A DNA stretch of 64,000 bases from Runella sp. MFBS21 (GTDB lineage Bacteria; Bacteroidota; Bacteroidia; Cytophagales; Spirosomataceae). The DNA lies in the NCBI RefSeq assembly GCF_029433105.1, contig NZ_JARNTW010000017.1:1-64000 (forward strand), in the 5' to 3' direction. Positions 22,991 through 31,876 of this stretch are shown here, piece after piece. The position numbers and the translations under genes are program-made. The notes below the pieces were generated by a model, which ran no database searches, was not told the origin of the DNA, and saw nothing but the letters and a program-made list of their open reading frames with translations. Each line of letters opens with the position of its first letter. Position 1 is the stretch's first letter.

Positions 22991-24245
22991 CGTATTCCCA
23001 ATCTAATAAATTCGCCAATTTTTCAAATTGGGCTTGCAGCTTTTGTTTTTCTTCCATCGAAAGCTGACCGTTGTCTTTGTGAAGTTTGCTACGTAATGTT
23101 GCCAACTCCATCAATTTACGCGTACGTGCCTCGTTACTGTCATTATCTAAATCAAATATCCGAGTCAAAATAGAATCCCAACGAAGATAGCGAGGGTCTA
23201 TGGTATAATTGTCAACGTGATTTTCTTTTTGTGAGTCATAGTATAGCTCTCTGTACACACTGCCATCGGGTTTAAATTTGAGTTCGACGATTTCCCAAGG
23301 TTCAAAACAAGAAGCAATCAAAGGAGAGTGCGTAGCAAAAAAGAATTGACAATCGGTGGATAAGCTTGTATAAAAATCTATGATTTTAGTCTGAATATCA
23401 GGGTAGAGAGACCGTTCTGGTTCGTCAAATAGAATTATCGTTTTTGTAGGCTTTGAAGCATACAAGGGAAGTGTTGTTAAAATAATCTGTTTGGTACCAG
23501 TGCTCAATAAATTGTTTGGAACTTCTTTTCCCTCGATTGTCTCAATTTTAATAGTTTTTATATCTTCTGTCTTTTTAAAATCTAAGCTTTGTTTCACTCT
23601 CAAATAAAATTGAGAAAGAAGTTTATCTAAGTAGTTGTCTGCTAAATCTTTGAGAGGGTTTGGTCGGCTTTTTTGCCATTCGTTAAATTTATCCAGTTCG
23701 GTCTGAAGTAGTTCTTGATTAGTAGTAACCAATTCCGCTATTTCTAATTTTTTCTGAATTTCTTGTTCTCTAAAAACAATTATATCTTTTATTATATCTT
23801 GCCAATACTGTAAATTTTCTCCTAAATCTTTGTCACCTGTATGAGCGTCAATGATTATAGGTAAGGAATACCGTGATTGTGAGTATTCAGCTCCATTCTT
23901 ATAAACTAAGTAACCATTGTCAAATAAAGTAAACCGAATGTCATTGTCGCTATTTACATATTTTATAAAACTTAAATTTTTATTATTAAAATCCAAGGGA
24001 GTAGTAATCTGATTATTGTTAAACAAATCAGATTTGGTAGTAGGGTCTGAATAATATTTTTTTTCAGCTGGCTTGGGCTTGGCAAGCTTATTTAACAAAC
24101 TCGTTTTCCCTGTGCCGCTTTGGCCGATAATACAGACTTTATCCAGCGGTTTCCCTGCTTTGGGGTGCCCCGCTGGATAAGTTAAGTCCAATTCAAAGTC
24201 TTTAAATTGGTGATAGTCTTTTATGTAAATATGAGAAACTTTCAT
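22977..24245 (-). CDS. AAA (RecF/SMC-like) ATPase of a Septu-type (PtuA-like) pair
   Basis: 422 residues. Walker A GQSGTGKTS lies at 41-49 after the RecF-like opening MKVSHIYIKDYHQFKDFELD. A helical insert (about 150-225) precedes a signature-like STGTKQ (248-253), Walker B TIILFDEPE (269-277) and a switch His306 in FFFATHSPLIAS. No TOPRIM domain follows, so this is not an OLD nuclease. The C-terminal tail (about 350-422) includes ILTRIFDLDNDSNEARTR, as in PtuA-like ATPases. The gene starts one base after the trpB stop and overlaps the HNH-like gene. By eye it is more A+T rich than trpB, suggesting recent arrival. Confidence 0.75.
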   Translation of the reverse strand: MKVSHIYIKDYHQFKDFELDLTYPAGHPKAGKPLDKVCIIGQSGTGKTSLLNKLAKPKPAEKKYYSDPTTKSDLFNNNQITTPLDFNNKNLSFIKYVNSDNDIRFTLFDNGYLVYKNGAEYSQSRYSLPIIIDAHTGDKDLGENLQYWQDIIKDIIVFREQEIQKKLEIAELVTTNQELLQTELDKFNEWQKSRPNPLKDLADNYLDKLLSQFYLRVKQSLDFKKTEDIKTIKIETIEGKEVPNNLLSTGTKQIILTTLPLYASKPTKTIILFDEPERSLYPDIQTKIIDFYTSLSTDCQFFFATHSPLIASCFEPWEIVELKFKPDGSVYRELYYDSQKENHVDNYTIDPRYLRWDSILTRIFDLDNDSNEARTRKLMELATLRSKLHKDNGQLSMEEKQKLQAQFEKLANLLDWEYDAEN

Positions 24246-24246
24246 T

Positions 24247-25440
24247 TTACAAATACTTCATATAAGTTGACAAGTCCTTGTCGCCGCGTCCAGAGAGATT
24301 GATGACGACTGTTTCGTCGGAAGTAGCTTTCAAATACGACAAAACCGCCAAGGCATGAGCGCTTTCTAAGGCTGGAATGATTCCTTCTAATTTGGAAAGC
24401 TCCATCGCTGCTTTTACTGATTCATCATCCGTAATGGCATAAAACTGCGCCCGATGCGTATCATGCAAATGTGCGTGAAGTGGCCCGATACCTGGATAGT
24501 CCAAACCCGCAGAAATAGAGTGTGGCTCGACTACTTGCCCGTCTTCGGTTTGCATCAAAATACTTTTGCTACCGTGCAAAACTCCCATTTTTCCAAGAAA
24601 TGTGGTGGCTGCTGACATCCCCGAACTAATTCCATGTCCGCCTGCTTCGGCAGCAATGAGTTTGACGGAAGTATCATCTAAAAAATGAAAAAAAGCACCA
24701 GCGGCATTGGAACCTCCCCCTACACACGCAATGACATAGTTAGGAAGTTCGGAGCCTGTTTTTTCTAGTAATTGCTTTTTGATTTCTTCCGAAATGACCG
24801 ATTGAAAACGCGCCACCATATCGGGATAAGGATGTGGCCCTACTACCGACCCAATGATATAGTGCGTGTCGGTAGGATTGTTGATCCAATGTCGCATGGC
24901 TTCGTTGGTAGCGTCTTTGAGGGTTTGTGAGCCACTCGTAGCGGGGCGTACTTCTGCTCCGAGCATGCGCATACGAGCCACATTAGGCGCTTGACGTTCG
25001 ATGTCAATCGCACCCATATATACGATACATTCCATGCCCATCAACGCACATACAGTGGCTGTTGCCACGCCATGTTGACCGGCTCCCGTTTCGGCCACGA
25101 TTTTGTTTTTACCGAGGCGTTTGGCAAGCAATATCTGACCGATTGTGTTATTTACTTTGTGAGCACCCGTGTGGCAAAGGTCCTCACGCTTAAGGTAGAC
25201 GTTGGTATTGTATTTCTCAGAAAGTCGTTTCGCAAAATATAGCGGCGTAGGGCGGCCTACATAATCGCGCAACAATCCGTGAAATTCTTCCTGAAAATCA
25301 GGCTGTGCGATGATTTGGAGGTAGTTTTCTCGAAGCTCTTCCACGTTAGGATATAGCATTTCGGGAATATATGCCCCTCCAAACTGCCCGTAGTAGCCAC
25401 GGGTATCCACTTGGAAAGGGGAGTTTACTAACGTTGTCAT
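24247..25440 (-). CDS. trpB: Tryptophan synthase beta subunit
   Basis: 397 residues, standard TrpB1. It joins indole and serine to form tryptophan with PLP. Lys95 in [12 protein letters not shown] is the PLP lysine, [10 protein letters not shown] is the phosphate loop, and [10 protein letters not shown] and [13 protein letters not shown] are conserved. It lies 81 nt downstream of trpF. The gene normally next to it, trpA (alpha subunit, makes indole), is absent; the ATPase gene begins in its place. Confidence 0.98.
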   Translation of the reverse strand: MTTLVNSPFQVDTRGYYGQFGGAYIPEMLYPNVEELRENYLQIIAQPDFQEEFHGLLRDYVGRPTPLYFAKRLSEKYNTNVYLKREDLCHTGAHKVNNTIGQILLAKRLGKNKIVAETGAGQHGVATATVCALMGMECIVYMGAIDIERQAPNVARMRMLGAEVRPATSGSQTLKDATNEAMRHWINNPTDTHYIIGSVVGPHPYPDMVARFQSVISEEIKKQLLEKTGSELPNYVIACVGGGSNAAGAFFHFLDDTSVKLIAAEAGGHGISSGMSAATTFLGKMGVLHGSKSILMQTEDGQVVEPHSISAGLDYPGIGPLHAHLHDTHRAQFYAITDDESVKAAMELSKLEGIIPALESAHALAVLSYLKATSDETVVINLSGRGDKDLSTYMKYL

Positions 25441-25521
25441 GGGATGCTCTATTAAATTAGATTCTGAAAAAGTGATAAAACAAAGGTCGATTTTGTGGGC
25501 TGGTGTAACATAAAGAGCGAT

Positions 25522-26163
25522 TTAGGCTTCTACTTCTTCGGCGGCAGGTCTAACCATTTCCATAAGTTGTTTTAGTTTCTCAATGTCTTTGATGGCTGGT
25601 TCTGTCTCAAACTTGCTGTTTACGTCTAAACCAAAAATGGCGTTTTCGAGTTTAGAAACATCTTCAATATTTTCGAGCGATAGCCCACCACTTAAAAAGA
25701 AAGGTTTGTCGTTGTCGTAGCGCTTAAGAACGTCCCAGTTAAACGTAATGCCATTCCCGCCTGGCTGAGTGCCTTTGGCGTCGAAGAGAAAAAAGTCGCA
25801 ATGAGGTTTGTAATTGTTGAGGGTTGCGAAGTTGAAGTTTTCATCTACCGAAAACGCTTTTATGATATTAGCACCACGCATTTTGAGGGTTCGACAAAAG
25901 TCAGGTGTTTCATGACCATGCAGTTGTACAAACTGTAAATCGTATTTCTTGACATTTCTGAGAATAAAGTCGGGATTGGCATTGACAAAAACACCTACTT
26001 TTTTGATAGGTTTTGGTATATTTTTTACAAACTCTTCATCAAGGGCTTCTCCCACAAAACGAGGAGATTTGTCATAAAAAATAAAACCTATAAAATCAGG
26101 TTTCAACTCAAGTAGTTCAGCTAAATTAGCTGTGTCGCGCATTCCACAAACTTTAATCTTCAT
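25522..26163 (-). CDS. trpF: Phosphoribosylanthranilate isomerase
   Basis: 213 residues, TIM barrel. KVCGMRD carries the catalytic Cys, FLFDAKGTQPGGNGITFNW the catalytic Asp and substrate loop, and FFLSGGLSLENI the phosphate site. It converts PRA to CdRP in tryptophan synthesis. A Met one codon upstream (26166) is an equal alternative start. It lies 25 nt after trpC, between trpC and trpB, the usual order. Confidence 0.96.
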   Translation of the reverse strand: MKIKVCGMRDTANLAELLELKPDFIGFIFYDKSPRFVGEALDEEFVKNIPKPIKKVGVFVNANPDFILRNVKKYDLQFVQLHGHETPDFCRTLKMRGANIIKAFSVDENFNFATLNNYKPHCDFFLFDAKGTQPGGNGITFNWDVLKRYDNDKPFFLSGGLSLENIEDVSKLENAIFGLDVNSKFETEPAIKDIEKLKQLMEMVRPAAEEVEA

Positions 26164-26188
26164 CATAGTAGTAGGTACTTTATGGTTG

Positions 26189-26989
26189 TTAGTTGATGCT
26201 CATTTGAAACTCATCGATGAGGTTTTTGAGCGCAAGTCCAGGGTCGTCAGTAGTCATAAACGATTCTCCAATCAAAAACCCTTGGTAGCCAGCAGCTCTG
26301 AGTTTTTGAATAGTTTCGGCATTTTTGAGACCACTTTCTGATATTTTGACGAAATCATTTGGAATAAGTTGCGCTAATTCCAAAGAAGTTTCGATAGAGG
26401 TTACAAAAGTTTTAAGATTTCGATTGTTGACTCCTACCATATCCACAAATTCACATATACTTTGTTCCAATTCTTCTTGGTTGTGGACTTCTAGCAAAAC
26501 CTCTAATCCTAGGCTTTGGGCTTTTTGACCCAAATGCCGAACTTCGGCAGGAGTAAGATTGGCGGCAATGAGCAAAATCACATCGGCCCCTATCGCCTTA
26601 GCTTCCCATAGCTGGTATTCGTCAATCATAAAATCCTTGCGAAGCATAGGAGTGTAAGGATTGGCCGCGCGCGCTTTGGCAAAGTCGTCGAAAGTGCCTC
26701 CAAAAAACGCTGTATCTGTCAAGACCGACAAGCCATTAGCCCCTGCTTCTACGTATCCTTTGGTGACGATTTCGGGCAAAAGACGGTCATTGATAATGCC
26801 TTTGGAAGGTGATTTGCGCTTAAACTCAGAGATAATACCTGATGCGCCTTCCGCTTTAAGGGCATTTTTAAGTGAGATGGTCTGACGCGTGAAAAGAGGA
26901 GCTTGTTCGAGTTGTTCGAGGCTTACTTTAGCTTTGGCCGCTTCTACTTCTGTGCGCTTATGGGCTATTATTTTATCTAAAATATTCAT
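26189..26989 (-). CDS. trpC: Indole-3-glycerol phosphate synthase
   Basis: 266 residues, single-domain IGPS (not fused to TrpF). SEFKRKSPSKG, LRKDFMIDEYQ, DVILLIAANL, LEVHNQEEL, VGVNNRNLKTF and ISESGL are all present, covering the catalytic Lys and Glu residues. The ATG overlaps the stop of the upstream Uma2-family gene (TAATG), so the two are translationally coupled. Confidence 0.97.
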   Translation of the reverse strand: MNILDKIIAHKRTEVEAAKAKVSLEQLEQAPLFTRQTISLKNALKAEGASGIISEFKRKSPSKGIINDRLLPEIVTKGYVEAGANGLSVLTDTAFFGGTFDDFAKARAANPYTPMLRKDFMIDEYQLWEAKAIGADVILLIAANLTPAEVRHLGQKAQSLGLEVLLEVHNQEELEQSICEFVDMVGVNNRNLKTFVTSIETSLELAQLIPNDFVKISESGLKNAETIQKLRAAGYQGFLIGESFMTTDDPGLALKNLIDEFQMSIN

Positions 26990-27597
26990 TAAGGTTCAAA
27001 AATTTTACTGACAGATATTTCAAGGTTTGGAATCACACTGGATCTGATAATGTCGTTTTCTGTATAAGGACGTAAACCTATATATTTCCCTTCATCATTA
27101 AGAACATATACAATGATGACATTGTCGTTAGGTTCGACTAACCAATATTCTTTTACCCCATTTTCTTCATACACTTGAAATTTGTCGCTCATTTCTTTTT
27201 TTGTATTGCCTGGCGATAAAATCTCAACAATCATATCAGGGGCACCTAAGCATCCGCGCTCATCGAGTTTTGTGGGATCGCAAATCACACAAATATCAGG
27301 TTGTACTACTGTATAAATCTGATTGTCTGTGTGCTTGCTTTGTCGCGGGGTAAGTCTGACATCAAAAGGAGCAGCATATACTTCACATAGCTGTCCATCC
27401 AGTAAGAGGCTGATAGGGGTAAATATTCTTCCTGAAATCTTTTGGTGCCGTCGGGCAGGAGCAGGCGACATATTGAAAATTTTCCCCTTGATGAGTTCAA
27501 TGCGCTCATCGAAGGTCCATTTCAAATAGTCGGCATAAGTATAGATACCGCTTGGATTTAAATCTTTTATACTTAGTACTCCCATATCAATCTTCAA
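26989..27597 (-). CDS. Uma2 family (DUF820) putative endonuclease
   Basis: 202 residues of the Uma2 family (PF05685), a PD-(D/E)xK nuclease fold. Seen: ERIELIKGKIFNMSPAP near 31-47, VVQPDICVI with Asp101, DMIVEILSPGNTKKEMSDK with Glu125 and Lys139 as candidate metal and catalytic residues, and YEENGVKEYWLVEP. The family is widespread and often multicopy, with little known function. It overlaps trpD by 11 nt upstream and trpC by 1 nt downstream, so it is embedded in the tryptophan operon. Confidence 0.88.
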   Translation of the reverse strand: MKIDMGVLSIKDLNPSGIYTYADYLKWTFDERIELIKGKIFNMSPAPARRHQKISGRIFTPISLLLDGQLCEVYAAPFDVRLTPRQSKHTDNQIYTVVQPDICVICDPTKLDERGCLGAPDMIVEILSPGNTKKEMSDKFQVYEENGVKEYWLVEPNDNVIIVYVLNDEGKYIGLRPYTENDIIRSSVIPNLEISVSKIFEP

Positions 27598-28576
27598 TTA
27601 GTTTTTTGAAACAAGCCAGTGCTTTTTTGCTTTCTAATGATTCGCGGGCAGTGGCAATGGCATCCGACAACGACAGAGAGGGGTTAGCAGCATAAATAGC
27701 TAAACCAGCATTGGCCAATACTGCCTGTTTTTGGGCAGGAGTGGCTTCGTCTTGAAGTACATTTAAGAAAATATCAGCTGATTCTTTGAGGCTACTCCCT
27801 CCCGATAATTCGCTAGGCGCAAGAATGTCTAAGCCGAGATGAAGCGGCGAAAGAATTTGCTCGCTTTGAGCTGTAGTTATTTTAAAATCACCCGTCAAAG
27901 ACACTTCATCATAACCGTCTAAAGCGTGAACAATCACATAATAATGCTTGGATTGCTGGTAAAGATAGGCATAAAGTCTGGCTAATTCAAGGCTAAATAC
28001 TCCGACCAACTGTTTTTTGGGAAAACAAGGATTGGTAATAGGGCCTAACATATTGAAAAATGTTTTGATGCCTAATTCTTTCCGAATAGGTGCTACGTAT
28101 TTCATCGCAGGATGAAAAAGTGGCGCGTGTAGATAGCAGATATTTGCAGTTTCGATTTTTCGAGTGAGATAATCTACATCGTTTGAAAACTTAATCCCCA
28201 AATACTCAAGAACAGTAGAAGAGCCTACCAAACTCGATACGCCGTGATTGCCGTGTTTGGCAATACGCTGGCCCGTGCCGGCTACCACAAAAGCCGAAAG
28301 CGTGGAAATATTGAAAGTGTCTTTGCCGTCACCGCCCGTGCCGCATACGTCCATGGGGTCAAAAGCCGAAAAATCAAGGGGAAGGCACAACTCCAACATC
28401 GCATCCCGAAATCCTCTTAGTTCTTCTACGGTAATTCCTCTAATGGCAAAAATGGTAAGAAAGCTCGCTGTTTGAGACGGGTTAAATTCGCCTCTTCCTA
28501 TGCCGAGCAAGGTTTGATAGGCCGTTTGGTGGTCGATGGTTTGGTAATTGAGGAGATGATTGAGCGTAGCCTTCAT
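27587..28576 (-). CDS. trpD: Anthranilate phosphoribosyltransferase
   Basis: 329 residues from Met 28576 (MKATLNHLL). DVCGTGGDGKDTFNIST is the PRPP-binding signature, AKHGNHGVSSLVGS and RKELGIKTFFNMLGPITNP follow as expected. It transfers phosphoribose to anthranilate. An in-frame ATG at 28594 would add six residues and is less likely. hemC ends 21 nt upstream on the same strand. Confidence 0.97.
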   Translation of the reverse strand: MKATLNHLLNYQTIDHQTAYQTLLGIGRGEFNPSQTASFLTIFAIRGITVEELRGFRDAMLELCLPLDFSAFDPMDVCGTGGDGKDTFNISTLSAFVVAGTGQRIAKHGNHGVSSLVGSSTVLEYLGIKFSNDVDYLTRKIETANICYLHAPLFHPAMKYVAPIRKELGIKTFFNMLGPITNPCFPKKQLVGVFSLELARLYAYLYQQSKHYYVIVHALDGYDEVSLTGDFKITTAQSEQILSPLHLGLDILAPSELSGGSSLKESADIFLNVLQDEATPAQKQAVLANAGLAIYAANPSLSLSDAIATARESLESKKALACFKKLIED

Positions 28577-28597
28577 TGGTGGGGTAAAGGTCAAATA

Positions 28598-29524
28598 TTA
28601 CTGGTTTTGTTTGATTTGGGCTAAAATATCAGCCGCGCCTTGGGCCAAAAGCGCTTCGGCTAGTTGAGTTCCTACGGATTCGCGTTTAGAGCGTGAACCA
28701 TTGAGGGTCTGTTTGAGAAGGGTGTTTCCGTCTAAACTTACCACTCCTCCTGTCATCACTAAGGAGTCGGCTTGTAAAGTAGCTAACCCAAAAACGGGTA
28801 CACTACATCCTCCCTGTAACCGTCGCAGAAAAGCCCTCTCGGCCAAAAGACAGGTTTCGGTATCTGCATGATTGAGCAATGACCTTATTTTATCACGTTT
28901 GGTAGGGTCGAGGGTTTGGCTACATTCAATAGCCACGCTTCCTTGACCTACCGCAGGTGTAAATTCGTCTAAAGAGAGGTGCTCAGCAATCAATTCGTCG
29001 TATTCCATGCGATGAACGCCTGCAAATGCCAACAAAATGGCATCGCATTGGCCTTCGTCTAATTTACGAAGTCGGGTTTGCAGATTGCCGCGCATATCGA
29101 CTGTGCGGATATGGGGATAAAAATGTTTGAGCAAAGCTACTCGTCTCGTAGAAGAAGTTCCTACCGTAAAGCTATCGCCCCCTTTGAGAGAAAGTGAAGT
29201 ATTACGGCTCACCAATACATCATTGACTTGTTCGCGCTCAGTAAAGGCGATTAGATTGAGGTCCTCATCAAGCTCTGATTGTAAATCTTTGGCACTATGA
29301 ACTGCGATATCGATACGGCCATCGCGGAGCTGGTCTTCAAGCTCTTGCGTAAAGACGCCTTTACTACCGATTTTGGACAAAGAACGGTCAAGGATTTGAT
29401 CACCTTTTGTCTCGATGAGTACGATTTCGGTCGGAAGTCCTCCTTTTTGCAATAAATTTTCGACATAATAAGCTTGCCAAAGTGCCAAACGGCTGCCGCG
29501 TGTTCCGATTTTGATAGGAGTCAT
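28598..29524 (-). CDS. hemC: Hydroxymethylbilane synthase (porphobilinogen deaminase)
   Basis: 308 residues. IGTRGSRLALWQ begins domain 1, Asp80 in HSAKDLQ is the catalytic Asp, TSSTRRVALLKH and VDMRGNLQTRL bind substrate, and Cys240 in LQGGCSVPV carries the dipyrromethane cofactor. It belongs to haem/siroheme synthesis, not tryptophan synthesis, yet sits between hldE/rfaE1 and trpD with gaps of about 20-25 nt, as if in the same transcript. No other hem gene is near. Confidence 0.97.
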   Translation of the reverse strand: MTPIKIGTRGSRLALWQAYYVENLLQKGGLPTEIVLIETKGDQILDRSLSKIGSKGVFTQELEDQLRDGRIDIAVHSAKDLQSELDEDLNLIAFTEREQVNDVLVSRNTSLSLKGGDSFTVGTSSTRRVALLKHFYPHIRTVDMRGNLQTRLRKLDEGQCDAILLAFAGVHRMEYDELIAEHLSLDEFTPAVGQGSVAIECSQTLDPTKRDKIRSLLNHADTETCLLAERAFLRRLQGGCSVPVFGLATLQADSLVMTGGVVSLDGNTLLKQTLNGSRSKRESVGTQLAEALLAQGAADILAQIKQNQ

Positions 29525-29549
29525 GGAAAAAATGGGTATAGCTGCTTGA

Positions 29550-30530
29550 TTATTCCAAGCTTTTTTTTGCTTCTGATTTTAGAGTTTCTTTGTTGATGGG
29601 CACTACGCCTACGTGCTCGCATACAAGCCCCCCGCCGAGGTTTGAAAGTTCGGCAACGATATTGGGTGGGAGCTTGAGCGCAAGGGCACACGCGGCAATG
29701 CTGATGACTGTGTCACCCGCACCCGACACATCTGCAATTTCGCGCTCGTGAGCGGCAATACGGTGTTGTTGGTCAGAGAAATCGATATAAACCCCTCTTT
29801 CGGAAAGGGTTACAAAAGCGCCTTTGGCATTTAGTTCGTGGCGTAATTTTTTGACAACCGCTTTGAGTTCCTCTTCTTTTCTTACATCAAAATCTACTTT
29901 CAAGCCCTCTTTAAGTTCTTTAAGATTAGGTTTAAAAAGGGTTACATTTTGATAAGCCAAGAAATTCCGCTTTTTAGGGTCTACTACCGTCGGAATATCG
30001 TGAAGATTGGCATAATCCGTAATTTCTTTGATGACATTGGGACACAACACGCCTTTGTCATAATCCTGAAACAGAACTACATCACAGTTTTTCATCAACT
30101 CCTTCGCTTTGTCGATGAGCTGTGCTTGCTCTTCTAAAGTGATGACTTTATCAGTTTCGGTATCTACTCTGACGACTTGCTGTGAACCCGCAATGATGCG
30201 TTCTTTGATAGTAGTGATACGGTCGGGACTTTGGAGGATGCCGTCGGTTCGCAAGCCTCTTTTAGTTAGTTCTTCCAACAAATTTTGACCTTGGGTATCG
30301 GTACCAATCACCGAACAAATGATAGGCTCAGCCCCTAGCGCATGCACATTCAGAATGACATTGCCAGCGCCGCCCAAACGGTATTCGCGGTGATGTGCTA
30401 CTACCACAGGCACAGGAGCTTCGGGCGAAATTCGTTCTACTTTTCCCCATACATACGCATCCAACATCACATCTCCTACAATCAGTACTCTTAGGTTGGG
30501 GAAAGAGTCAAATATTTGATCAACTGTCAT
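29550..30530 (-). CDS. rfaE1: D-glycero-beta-D-manno-heptose-7-phosphate kinase-like (RfaE1)
   Basis: 326 residues, PfkB/ribokinase fold. VLIVGDVMLDAYVWGKVERISPEAPVPVV is the classic RfaE domain I opening (given here only as a region, about 15-43). RLGGAGNVILN follows, and SGAGDTV near 270 contains the catalytic Asp. It phosphorylates heptose 7-phosphate for LPS core synthesis. The second (adenylyltransferase) domain of HldE is missing, so this is the stand-alone kinase. It starts after a 197-nt intergenic space with two hairpins. Confidence 0.92.
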   Translation of the reverse strand: MTVDQIFDSFPNLRVLIVGDVMLDAYVWGKVERISPEAPVPVVVAHHREYRLGGAGNVILNVHALGAEPIICSVIGTDTQGQNLLEELTKRGLRTDGILQSPDRITTIKERIIAGSQQVVRVDTETDKVITLEEQAQLIDKAKELMKNCDVVLFQDYDKGVLCPNVIKEITDYANLHDIPTVVDPKKRNFLAYQNVTLFKPNLKELKEGLKVDFDVRKEEELKAVVKKLRHELNAKGAFVTLSERGVYIDFSDQQHRIAAHEREIADVSGAGDTVISIAACALALKLPPNIVAELSNLGGGLVCEHVGVVPINKETLKSEAKKSLE

Positions 30531-30673
30531 TTTATAAAAATCAAATTTGATAAATGAATGATTAATGAAGAGGTTTGTGTATTTGGAATAATCTTCTAAA
30601 ACACCCTACTTCAAATAAGGCAGAAGAATCTGCAAAAGGCGATTGCTGCCTATCAATCAAAAATACGAGGTGA

Positions 30674-30701
30674 AAGTAAGTATTTGGGTCGCTACTTACT
30701 T
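30674..30701. terminator. 9-bp hairpin between trpG and rfaE1
   Basis: AAGTAAGTA (30674-30682) pairs with TACTTACTT (30693-30701) around a 10-nt loop. A smaller GCAGA/TCTGC hairpin lies at 30620-30633. They fill the trpG-rfaE1 gap, and could end the trpG transcript or attenuate read-through, but no leader peptide with Trp codons is seen. Confidence 0.4.
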
Positions 30702-30727
30702 CCAACTTTTATGGTAGAAATGTATTT

Positions 30728-31294
30728 TTAAATAGCGAGCCAATTTTGCAACATTTGTTTGCCATGCTCAGTCAATACCGATTCGGGGTGAAACTGCACC
30801 CCTCTTACATCATAAGTATTGTGATGAAGGGCCATTACTTCCCCGTTTTCGTCGACGGCGGTGATAGTCATGGTATCAGGGACGGTCGCACCTACCACCG
30901 TCCATGAGTGGTATCGACCTACTTGAAAAGAGGAAGGAAGCCCCTGAAAAAGAGGCTCAGAAGGGTCTGTGACGATTGCTTTATCGCTAATTCCATGCAA
31001 TACGTCCGACATATTGTTGAGGGTAGCGCCAAAAACTTCTCCAATACCTTGATGCCCTAAACATACTCCCATGATGCTCTTAGTGGGAGCGTATGTTCGA
31101 ATCAAATCCTGCATGATACCTGCTTCGGAAGGAATGCCAGGGCCAGGAGATAGAAGAATTTTATCATACTGAGCTACCTCATCAAGAGATATTTTATCGT
31201 TGCGATGGACTTCTACATCGTCATGCAGCTCTCGTAAAATATAGACTAAATTATAAGTAAAAGAGTCGTAATTGTCAAGGACTAAGATACGCAT
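30728..31294 (-). CDS. trpG: Anthranilate synthase component II (glutamine amidotransferase)
   Basis: 188 residues from Met 31294 (MRILVLDNYDSFTYN). The triad is intact: Cys78 in MGVCLGHQGIG, and His169 and Glu171 in QFHPESV. It supplies ammonia to TrpE. PabA-type proteins are very similar, and the tryptophan genes nearby favour TrpG. The upstream in-frame extension to 31354 lacks family similarity. trpE is not in the window; mgsA lies upstream on the same strand. Confidence 0.92.
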   Translation of the reverse strand: MRILVLDNYDSFTYNLVYILRELHDDVEVHRNDKISLDEVAQYDKILLSPGPGIPSEAGIMQDLIRTYAPTKSIMGVCLGHQGIGEVFGATLNNMSDVLHGISDKAIVTDPSEPLFQGLPSSFQVGRYHSWTVVGATVPDTMTITAVDENGEVMALHHNTYDVRGVQFHPESVLTEHGKQMLQNWLAI

Positions 31295-31378
31295 TGGTGG
31301 ATTAATGAAAAAGTGAGTAGGTAACCAAATATGTTTATTTTCAATTGAAAACACAAAAATACCATTTCCTATCTTACC

Positions 31379-31828
31379 TCAAACCTTCCGTTGGAGATAA
31401 GCATCATAATCAGGCAAAATGCTCTCGTAAGGCTGACTCATGAGAGGAGAGGTCATCAGGAAATCGGCGGAGGCGCGGTCGCAGGCAATCGGTATATTCC
31501 AGACTACTACAAGGCGAAGAAGGGCTTTGATATCGGGGTCGTGAGGCTGTGCCGACATAGGATCCCAAAAGAAAATCAATACATCAATCCGACCTTCGGC
31601 AATCATAGCGCCTATTTGTTGATCTCCGCCGAGAGGGCCACTCAAAAGCCGCGTTACGGGAGTATCTAAAGCCACTTCGAGTAGTTTGCCGGTGGTGCCT
31701 GTCGCATACAATTCATGAGGGATTAGTAGGTCTTTATTGTGCGAAGCCCATTGAATAAGATCTACTTTTTTGTGGTCATGGGCTACCAATGCGATACGTT
31801 TTCGAGCGGCAAGTTGACGAATATGCAT
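31379..31828 (-). CDS. mgsA: Methylglyoxal synthase
   Basis: 149 residues, full length. Converts dihydroxyacetone phosphate to methylglyoxal and phosphate. The active-site set is clear: LVAHDHKK (His17), TGTTG phosphate loop (43-47), SGPLGGDQQIG with Asp69, and FFWDPMSAQPHDPDI with Asp89, His96 and Asp99. The short C-terminus ends IPIACDRASADFLMTSP. Located between nadE and trpG with no tight coupling to either. Confidence 0.96.
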   Translation of the reverse strand: MHIRQLAARKRIALVAHDHKKVDLIQWASHNKDLLIPHELYATGTTGKLLEVALDTPVTRLLSGPLGGDQQIGAMIAEGRIDVLIFFWDPMSAQPHDPDIKALLRLVVVWNIPIACDRASADFLMTSPLMSQPYESILPDYDAYLQRKV

Positions 31829-31876
31829 TTTGTTAATAGTTTTAGAAAAACTTTTTGATGTCTTTAGGCTACAATT

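Noticed and set aside
30531-30727. Tryptophan attenuator leader between trpG and rfaE1
   Set aside because: Two hairpins are present but no short frame with tandem Trp codons and no terminator/antiterminator pair was found.
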